A stretch of DNA of 64,000 nucleotides, taken from positions 48,374-112,373 of the forward strand of contig QHZB01000183.1 of NCBI GenBank assembly GCA_003224525.1, given 5' to 3'. The notes below the pieces were generated by a model. The model was not told where the DNA came from. It saw only the letters and a list, made by a program, of their open reading frames with translations, and made no database searches. Below are positions 56,883 through 64,000 of this stretch, in pieces (the stretch's first letter is position 1; each line of letters begins with the position of its first letter). A program made the position numbers and the translations under genes. Source of the DNA: Acidobacteriota bacterium. Lineage in GTDB: Bacteria > Acidobacteriota > Terriglobia > Acidiferrales > UBA7541.

Positions 56883-58742
56883 ATGTCTACACTTGCAGAG
56901 GTTCCGCCGGTAAAACACAAGCGCGAGGTGCTCGATCGGGCGGTCATCCGTTTCGCGGGCGACTCCGGCGACGGCATGCAGATTACCGGCAGCCAGTTCA
57001 CCAATACCGCCGCGCTCTACGGCAATGACATTGCCACGTTTCCGGACTACCCGGCCGAAATTCGCGCCCCTGCAGGGACCATTCCCGGCGTCAGCGGCTT
57101 TCAGTTGCACTTTTCCTCGAATGAAGTTTACACGCCCGGCGACGCCATCGACGTGCTCATCGCCATGAATCCGGCCGCGCTGAAAGTGAACGTTGCGGAC
57201 CTCAAGGCCAATGGGATCTTGATCGTCAACAGTGACAGTTTCAAGGACAACGATCTGCGCAAAGCGCAGCTGACCTCGAATCCGCTGGAAGATCATTCTC
57301 TCGATAAGTTTCGGTTGTTTTCGGTGGAGCTGGAGCGTTTGACGCGGCGCTCGCTCGAACATCTGGGCCTCGACGCGAAAACGATGGACCGCTGCAAGAA
57401 CTTCTTCGCGCTGGGGATGTGCTACTGGCTCTACAACCGCTCGATGGAGCCCACGGTCCGCTGGATTGAGGACAAGTTCAGGAACAAGCCGCTGCTCGTG
57501 GAGGCAAACAAACTCGCGTTGAAGGGCGGGTATTCTTATTGCGAAGCCACGGAAGCGTTTCAGATCAGTTATGAGATCCCGCCGGCGCAACTCACACCGG
57601 GTTTATATCGAAGCCTTAGCGGAAACCAGGCGCTGGCGCTTGGTTTTGTCACCGCGGCGCAGAAAGCGGGGCTGACGCTGTTTCAGGGCAGTTATCCCAT
57701 TACTCCCGCGTCGGACATCTTGCACGAGCTTTCTCAATACAAGGACTTTGGCGTCATGACCTTTCAAGCCGAAGACGAAATCGCGGCGATTACTTCGTCG
57801 ATTGGCGCGGCGTACGCCGGCGCGCTTGCGATTACCACGACTTCAGGCCCGGGCATGGCGCTGAAAACGGAAGCGATGGGCCTTGCAGTGGCCGTCGAGA
57901 TTCCGCTGGTCATTTGCGATATCCAGCGCGGCGGCCCGTCAACCGGCCTGCCGACCAAGACCGAGCAAGCTGACCTATTACAAGCTTTATTTGGCCGAAA
58001 CTCAGAGGCACCCATTCCCGTACTGGCGGCCTCGACGCCGGCAGATTGTTTCTGGGTGGCCATCGAAGCGAGCCGCATCGCGGTCAAGTACATGGTGCCC
58101 GTCATCATTCTTTCAGACGGCTACCTTGCAAACGGCGCGGAGCCGTGGAGGATTCCGGAGTTGAGCCAGATTCCGGATTTCCCAGTGAAATTCGCGAGCG
58201 ATCCAAACGGCTTCCTTCCCTACAAGCGAGACCCGCTGACGCTGGCGCGTCCGTGGGCCGTTCCGGGAACTCCCGGCCTCGAACATCGCATCGGCGGCCT
58301 CGAGAAGCAGGACCCCACCGGCAACATCAACTATGAGCCGTTGAACCACGAAAATATGGTGCGCATCCGGGCGGCCAAGGTCGCGGCCGTCGCGCAGGAA
58401 ATTCCCAATGTGCTTCCCGCCGGCGATCTGGAAGGCGATTTGCTCATCGTCGCCTGGGGCTCGACCTGTGGATCGATTACCGCGGCGCTGAAGACGCAGC
58501 GTGCCAAGGGCCGTAAGATCGGCCATCTGCATCTGCGATATCTGAATCCGCTTCCGTCGAATCTGGGCGATATCTTCAAGCGCTACAAAAAGATTCTCGT
58601 GCCGGAACTCAACATGGGTCAGCTTTTATGGGTTCTGCGCGCAAAGTTTCTCGTGGATGCGGTCGGTCTCAACAAGATTCAGGGGCGGCCGTTCAAGCAA
58701 GCTGAGCTGGAACAGAAAATCGAAGAGATGCTGGAACTCTAG
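56883..58742 (+). CDS. korA: 2-oxoacid:acceptor oxidoreductase, fused gamma/alpha subunit
   Basis: N-term AVIRFAGDSGDGMQITGSQFTNTAALYGNDIATFPDYPAEIRAPAGT; then GNQALALGFVTAAQKAGLTLFQGSYPITPASDILHEL...AITTTSGPGMALKTEAMGLAVAVEIPLVICDIQRGGPSTGLPTKTEQADL. Confidence 0.94.
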   Translation: MSTLAEVPPVKHKREVLDRAVIRFAGDSGDGMQITGSQFTNTAALYGNDIATFPDYPAEIRAPAGTIPGVSGFQLHFSSNEVYTPGDAIDVLIAMNPAALKVNVADLKANGILIVNSDSFKDNDLRKAQLTSNPLEDHSLDKFRLFSVELERLTRRSLEHLGLDAKTMDRCKNFFALGMCYWLYNRSMEPTVRWIEDKFRNKPLLVEANKLALKGGYSYCEATEAFQISYEIPPAQLTPGLYRSLSGNQALALGFVTAAQKAGLTLFQGSYPITPASDILHELSQYKDFGVMTFQAEDEIAAITSSIGAAYAGALAITTTSGPGMALKTEAMGLAVAVEIPLVICDIQRGGPSTGLPTKTEQADLLQALFGRNSEAPIPVLAASTPADCFWVAIEASRIAVKYMVPVIILSDGYLANGAEPWRIPELSQIPDFPVKFASDPNGFLPYKRDPLTLARPWAVPGTPGLEHRIGGLEKQDPTGNINYEPLNHENMVRIRAAKVAAVAQEIPNVLPAGDLEGDLLIVAWGSTCGSITAALKTQRAKGRKIGHLHLRYLNPLPSNLGDIFKRYKKILVPELNMGQLLWVLRAKFLVDAVGLNKIQGRPFKQAELEQKIEEMLEL

Positions 58743-58753
58743 GAGAATCGACC

Positions 58754-59785
58754 ATGGGCACCGCGACGCTGCCACCGCCTCTCACGAAAAAAGATTTTCA
58801 AACCGACCAGGAAGTGCGTTGGTGCCCCGGCTGCGGCGACTACGCAATTCTCTCCGCGGTGCAAGCGGTCTTCCCCGAACTCGGCATCAAGAAAGAAAAT
58901 TTCGTCATCGTCTCCGGCATCGGCTGTTCCAGCCGTTTTCCGTACTACATGAACACCTATGGCTTTCACACGATTCACGGCCGCGCACCGGCAGTGGCTA
59001 CCGGACTAAAAGCGATTCGTCCGGACCTGGAAGTCTGGGTGGCAACGGGTGACGGAGATGCGCTCTCAATTGGCGGCAATCACACGATCCACATGCTGCG
59101 TCGGAATGTTGGCATTAAGGTCTTGCTGTTCAACAACAAGATCTACGGCCTGACGAAGGGGCAATACTCCCCGACTTCAGAACTCAACAAGAAAGCGAAA
59201 TCGACTCCCTTTGGATCGTTGGACCGGCCGTTCAATCCCGTTTCGCTGGCCATCGGATCCGAGGCCACGTTCGTGGCCCGGTCCGTTGACGTTTTCCAGG
59301 GGCACCTGAAAGACACGCTGAAGCACGCGGCCGCGCACAGGGGTTCGGCCTACGTGGAAATTTTGCAGAACTGCAACATCTTCAACGACGGCGCGTGGTT
59401 CTCGCTGACGGACCGCGACGCCCGCAGCGAGCACGTCCTCCAGCTCGAACATGGCAAGCCCATGGTTTTCGGCAAGAATCGCGACAAGGGTATCCGCCGG
59501 AAACCGGACGGCGACATCGAAGTCGTCCAACTCGGCAACGGCATCACCGAGTCTGATCTGATCGTTCACGATGCGCACCATCCGCGTCCGGCGTACGCCT
59601 TCCAGCTCTCGCACATGGAGCACCGCCCGGACTTCCCAACCCCCATGGGGGTTTTCCGCGCGTGGGGCGACGTGCCGCGCTACGAAGACGTGATGAACCA
59701 GCAGATCAAGGACGTCATCGCCAAGCGCGGGCGCGGCGACCTCGGCAAGCTCCTTCGCGCGGGCGACACCTGGGAAGTGAAATAG
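58754..59785 (+). CDS. korB: 2-oxoacid:acceptor oxidoreductase beta subunit
   Basis: VRWCPGCGDYAILSAVQAVFPELGI...GIGCSSRFPYYMNTYGFHTIHGRAPAVATGLK...VWVATGDGDALSIGGNHTIHMLRRN (TPP-binding). Confidence 0.95.
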   Translation: MGTATLPPPLTKKDFQTDQEVRWCPGCGDYAILSAVQAVFPELGIKKENFVIVSGIGCSSRFPYYMNTYGFHTIHGRAPAVATGLKAIRPDLEVWVATGDGDALSIGGNHTIHMLRRNVGIKVLLFNNKIYGLTKGQYSPTSELNKKAKSTPFGSLDRPFNPVSLAIGSEATFVARSVDVFQGHLKDTLKHAAAHRGSAYVEILQNCNIFNDGAWFSLTDRDARSEHVLQLEHGKPMVFGKNRDKGIRRKPDGDIEVVQLGNGITESDLIVHDAHHPRPAYAFQLSHMEHRPDFPTPMGVFRAWGDVPRYEDVMNQQIKDVIAKRGRGDLGKLLRAGDTWEVK

Positions 59786-59827
59786 CTTCCCGCTTCCTCC
59801 CAACACCTCTTTATTAGCACCATGGTG

Positions 59828-59865
59828 GAGCGCCGATACTCCGCAGTCCTCGGCGCTCTACTCTT
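59828..59865 (+). terminator. Rho-independent terminator after korAB
   Basis: GAGCGCCGA-N13-TCGGCGCTC perfect 9-bp stem followed by TACTCTTTT. Confidence 0.7.
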
Positions 59866-60122
59866 TTGTCCTGATGATAGTTGTCTGAGTCTCGATCCCA
59901 GAAAACCTCCTGCTCAGTGCGCGACCGTTTCCCTCTCCCAAGTCCTTTCCTTTCAATTGCCCGGGGGCGCCTCTCCACGACATTATGCGACATCTCCCCT
60001 CCTCGCCGGCTTGGCGTGCCTTGTCGCTTGAGCAGCGCGTTCGCACTGCGTAAAGTCACCTCACCGGCGGCATCGCGTTTCCTTCGGGAGCCGCCCCGGG
60101 AAGAAGTGCAAGGAGAAGCCCC

Positions 60123-60832
60123 ATGTTTTATACGAACGCCTGCACGTCACATTCGTCGGGGTCGTCGCGACGCTGGTGGACTCGGTCGTCATCGCGGAAT
60201 TTGCCGGCTACTGGTTGCACCGGCTTCTGCACAGCGACAAGTTCCCGGCCCTCAGCCGGGGCCATCTGATTCATCATTTCCTGATCTATGGCCCCCGGCA
60301 ATCCATGCGCGCCACAGAGTACCTCGACGCGACAGACAATCGCACTTCCGTCGGCAACGTAGGGGTCGAATGGCTGGCGCCCTCCGCGATCATTCTGTTG
60401 TTTTGTTGGGGAGCTATGGCGTTGCTCGGCGTGCCGCCTCTGTACCAGGTGCTTGCGCTTTGCACGCTGCTCGGCTGGCCCATCCTGATGTTCAGCTACC
60501 TGCACGATAGAATGCACATCCGGAACTTCTGGATGACGCGAGTTCCTCTCCTTAGATCGTGGTTCCTGAGAGCCAGAAGACTGCACGACATTCATCACCG
60601 CAGCGTGAACAGCAAAGGCTTCATGAACACCAACTTCGGCATCGGCTTCTACTTTTTTGACCGGTTCTTCCAGACCATGGCCAAGAGCCATCGCCGGTTC
60701 AATTGGGAGGGCTACCAGGCAGCCATCGGGCGCTATGGACTGGAGGAAATGGAGCTTTTGTCACTGCGCGGCTGCAGCAAGGCGCGGTTTCATAACAAAG
60801 CTGGAATCAAAACGGCCTCGCGCAATACTTGA
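60123..60832 (+). CDS. Fatty acid hydroxylase/sterol desaturase-superfamily protein; 5' end possibly frameshifted
   Basis: HRLLHSDKFPALSRGHLIHHFLIYGPRQSM, HDRMHIRNF, RLHDIHHRSVNSKGFMNTNFGIGFYFFDRFFQT (His boxes). Clear ORF from GTG 60176; the well-placed SD+ATG at 60123 is out of frame by one base. Confidence 0.75.
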
Positions 60833-61022
60833 ATTGCCGGCACTGCCCGAAAGGCCGGTTCTTCCGCGAAATGAGCGCCCTCCGCAAAGGTGCGTCCACA
60901 TGGGAACCTCCCTCCCTGTCCAGACCCCTCCTGGGATTCTTGTCCATTCTTTGAGATTTGAATTGTGCAACCTTGAAGGATTTGCTACATCCAATAAGAA
61001 CTTAGGCGCCGGGCGCCCCGCC

Positions 61023-62390
61023 ATGGATGAACTTTCAAAACTCGGAGCTTTTGCCATGCTGGGTGACGCGGACCCCGTGCCGCAGAGTCTGTTGGTCAGC
61101 TATCCGGAGCAGGCTAAGACATTAAAGCTGCTGTATGAGGTGAGCCGCGAGCTGACCTCGATTCTTGATCGCGAAGAGCTTCTCCGCCGCGTCGCCGAAA
61201 GCGTCAGGAGAATTGTGGATTATGACGTCTTCAGCGTCATGCTCTGGAATGAGAAGGCGCAGCTGCTGGAGAGCGTTTTCGCCATGCGCTGCAACGACTC
61301 GATTGCGGCGCGCCTTCGCCTCCCTCTTCATCACGGCCTCACGGGCACTGCCGCCGGAGAACGCCGCATCCTGCGGATCAATGACGTCACCGAAGATCCG
61401 CGTTACATTCGCTGCGAGACCGGCGTGGAAGCGCGTTCCGAACTCGTCGTGCCGCTTCTCATACAGGACCGCCTCATCGGTGTTCTCGATCTGGAGAGCA
61501 CGGAACCTCATGCGTTCACCCTGGAACACGAACGCATGCTATCCACTCTCGGCTCCTATGTGGCCATCGCACTGGAGAATGCACGGCTCTATGAAGAAGC
61601 CCGCGAGAGTGAACGGCGGCTTCGGGACGATCTCGATACGGCACGGGAAATCCAGCTCCAACTGTTGCCGACCGGTGCACGGGAAGTGCCGGGTCTCGAT
61701 CTCGCTGCCGGGTATGTGCCCGCACGCGAACTGGGCGGCGACTTTTACGATTTTCTGCCCTACGGACAGGGCCGCCTCGGATTTATGCTCGGAGATGTTT
61801 CCGGCAAGGGGACGGCGGCAGCGCTGTATGGTTCCCTGGCGATCGGCACCGTTCGAGAAATCGTTGTGGATCACGCATGCGAGCCGGCTTGCATGCTCGC
61901 TCTTTTGAATCAGCGGCTGCTCGGCGCGCGGCTTGATTCGCGATTCATTGCCATGCTGTTCGCCGTTTACGATGCATCCACTCGGAAACTCACGCTCGCC
62001 AACGCTGGCGGACCTTATCCCCTGCTGGTCCGCAACGGTCAGGTGCGGGCCATCCGCCTGGAGGGCGTGCCGCTCGGCCTTATTCCCGACACCCAATACG
62101 ATGAGACCACCATCGACCTGTATCCGGGAGACGTCGTTCTTTTCGCTTCGGATGGCATCCTGGAATCGGAGAATACCGTGCAGGAAGAGTTCGGCCCGGA
62201 ACGTTTGAAGGCTCTTCTATCAGCTATTTCTCAGCGAGATTCGGCTCGCGATATCTCCGAACGAATCCTGGCTGCAACGGATGGCCACAGCGGCGCGGGC
62301 ACTGCGCCGCACGACGATCGCACCTTGGTCGTGCTGCGCGTAACCGACGATACATCCTCCGACTTTTCGAAACTCCCGATCATCTACTGA
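61023..62390 (+). CDS. GAF-domain PP2C-type (SpoIIE/RsbU-like) serine phosphatase
   Basis: GAF region LTSILDREELLRRVAESVRRIVDYDVFSVMLWNE; phosphatase AREIQLQLLPTGAREVPGLDLAAGYVPARELGGDFYDFLPYGQGRLGFMLGDVSGKGTAAAL; LFASDGILES; HDDRTLVVLRV. Confidence 0.93.
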   Translation: MDELSKLGAFAMLGDADPVPQSLLVSYPEQAKTLKLLYEVSRELTSILDREELLRRVAESVRRIVDYDVFSVMLWNEKAQLLESVFAMRCNDSIAARLRLPLHHGLTGTAAGERRILRINDVTEDPRYIRCETGVEARSELVVPLLIQDRLIGVLDLESTEPHAFTLEHERMLSTLGSYVAIALENARLYEEARESERRLRDDLDTAREIQLQLLPTGAREVPGLDLAAGYVPARELGGDFYDFLPYGQGRLGFMLGDVSGKGTAAALYGSLAIGTVREIVVDHACEPACMLALLNQRLLGARLDSRFIAMLFAVYDASTRKLTLANAGGPYPLLVRNGQVRAIRLEGVPLGLIPDTQYDETTIDLYPGDVVLFASDGILESENTVQEEFGPERLKALLSAISQRDSARDISERILAATDGHSGAGTAPHDDRTLVVLRVTDDTSSDFSKLPIIY

Positions 62391-62696
62391 CTGCCGCAAA
62401 GTAAACCGTTTGAGTATTTGCCGAGAAATTTAGCATCGGTGGCACACACGAACAGCGCTAAGAACAAGAAACCACGATTCACGATTCCCCCAAAGCCACG
62501 AGCTGCCGGCGCTCTAATCAGGCGGAACTTCCCTGGACCAATCCTGGCCTCTATTTATACGGAGTACTGCCCCTCACTCATTGCCATCGGGCTGCGCCTC
62601 TATCGGTCAAAGCCGTTGCCGCCCGCCGGAAAAAGGAAACGCTCGAGAGATCCTCTGCGGCGCGAGAAAACCAGTACGTCGAAATGCCAAGCTGAG

Positions 62697-63785
62697 TTAG
62701 TTGCCGGTCTTGAGGGCTACAGCGTGCGCGGAGTCCGCAAAATAATTCTGTTCGCGGAGCTTGCGGTAGATCCGGCCCGCGACAACGGCGGCGGTAGGAC
62801 CCTTCACGCTGCGCGTGTTTCCACGCAGCAGAACGGCAAGCGCGATTTTCGGGTGCGCGTCGTCGGTATAGCTGATGAACCAGCCGATTTTCGACGGCGT
62901 CGTGTGGTCGTCGCAAGTCCCCGTCTTCCCGAGCGGCATCTCGTCGCCGCCCCGGTCGAAGCTTGATTTGCCGGTGCCGTACAGCACCGCGGCGAGCATG
63001 CCTTCGCGGATCTCTGGAAGTATCGTGCCGATATTCAATTCACGCTTCACGCGAGGCGTAAAATTCTCAACTTCTTCCTGGCTGTGCGGGTACTGCAAGT
63101 AATAAAGAGTTCCGCCGTTCGCGAACGCCGCGGAGAGCGCCGCAAGTTGCAGCGGGGTTGCCTGAATCCCTTCGCCAAAACTGGACATCCGCGCGACTCC
63201 GCCATAGGCAGGCGGCACGGTCGGAAACGAACCTGGATGTTCGTCAGGCAGGTTGTACCCGGCGAGTTCTCCCAGGCCGAGCAGGCGGCCATACTTGGAA
63301 ACCGTTTCGAATCCCATACGCGACCCAAGCTGCTCAAAAAACACGTTATTCGAGTGCGCCATCGCTTCCGTCAGGTTCATATATTTACGGCGCCCAACCT
63401 TGAGCATGGTGTCGCGCGTGATGACGTTTTCTTCGAGCGCGGCAAGTGCGATGGTCGGCTTGATCGTGGAGCAAGGGATGAAGCCTTCGCCGAATGCGAT
63501 TTTTTGATTCACGACCGTGAGGATGCGGCCGGTGCTTGGATCAACCGCGACGACCGCTCCGTTATAACGGCCAAGTGCGGAAACCGCGGCTGCGCGAACA
63601 ATGGGATCATCGTACGCGCCATCGTCCCTGCTGGAAGAATCCGCAAACGTCGGGACCCCGCGGTAACGCGTTGCGTATTTGCGAGCGCGTCTTACCGGCG
63701 TTCCCGCGGGTGGCGCCGCGGGCAGAGGCAAGGCAAAGGCTATCGACAAGAGTATTGCGAGAGTGGCTTTTCCGAACTGCTTCAC
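62697..63785 (-). CDS. Penicillin-binding protein transpeptidase-domain protein (periplasmic, short)
   Basis: Signal peptide MKQFGKATLAILLSIAFALPLPAAPP; STIK (SxxK), HSNN (SxN), PLGKTGTCDDH (KTG). Confidence 0.88.
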   Translation of the reverse strand: MKQFGKATLAILLSIAFALPLPAAPPAGTPVRRARKYATRYRGVPTFADSSSRDDGAYDDPIVRAAAVSALGRYNGAVVAVDPSTGRILTVVNQKIAFGEGFIPCSTIKPTIALAALEENVITRDTMLKVGRRKYMNLTEAMAHSNNVFFEQLGSRMGFETVSKYGRLLGLGELAGYNLPDEHPGSFPTVPPAYGGVARMSSFGEGIQATPLQLAALSAAFANGGTLYYLQYPHSQEEVENFTPRVKRELNIGTILPEIREGMLAAVLYGTGKSSFDRGGDEMPLGKTGTCDDHTTPSKIGWFISYTDDAHPKIALAVLLRGNTRSVKGPTAAVVAGRIYRKLREQNYFADSAHAVALKTGN

Positions 63786-64000
63786 TGTTTCCGCCTTTTC
63801 AGGGTGACCGCCAACCGGTCAATCCGCCCTGGCCTGCCCCCCCAACAAAAAAAGCCACTAGGGTCAGAGTTTTACCTTACGCCCTACCTGCGGTCAACCA
63901 TCATTCACAAAGACCGTTCGTTGCCGCTACCGGCTGCTCGCCGCCAGCGGACCTGCCGCAGAGAGTGGTTGCATCCCATCTGCCATTTAATGACACCGCT

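Noticed and set aside
1-64000. CRISPR arrays, prophage or IS elements, rRNA
   Set aside because: No regularly spaced direct repeats, transposase/integrase motifs or rRNA-like stretches noticed on reading the window.

Overview
The window looks like ordinary high-GC bacterial chromosome, probably Acidobacteriota-like (inferred from gene content and protein style; not tested). It has about 45 protein-coding genes, one tRNA-His(GTG), no rRNA, no CRISPR array, and no recognisable prophage or IS element. Main blocks in order: a metzincin/Ig-like secreted-protein operon with overlapping genes; a two-component system; a glycan-modification block (FkbM methyltransferase, a methyltransferase-GT2 fusion, a frameshifted membrane glycosyltransferase); tRNA-His next to a Phd/VapC-type toxin-antitoxin pair; S10 peptidase, pilT and polyprenol-type glycosyltransferases; an ECF42-like sigma factor with three tandem YCII/DGPF proteins; P5C dehydrogenase and an APC permease; a degenerate DUF433/DUF5615 module; an aminotransferase and a tandem pair of CrtI-like FAD oxidoreductases; bactofilin; pyruvate carboxylase; a receiver-TM-trypsin fusion; lexA; korAB; a SpoIIE phosphatase; and a penicillin-binding transpeptidase. 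The most interesting region is 19535-22945. Four copies of a bipartite motif (TGTCGA/TATCGA - exactly 16 nt - TCGAC) lie upstream of three DGPF genes and of one uncharacterised small membrane protein gene, followed by the ECF42-like sigma gene. This looks like a complete, locally autoregulated ECF42 regulon with an unassigned membrane-protein member. A second theme is several genes whose frames are broken by one- or two-base indels, often at homopolymers or short repeats. This could be pseudogenisation or assembly error and should be resolved first.
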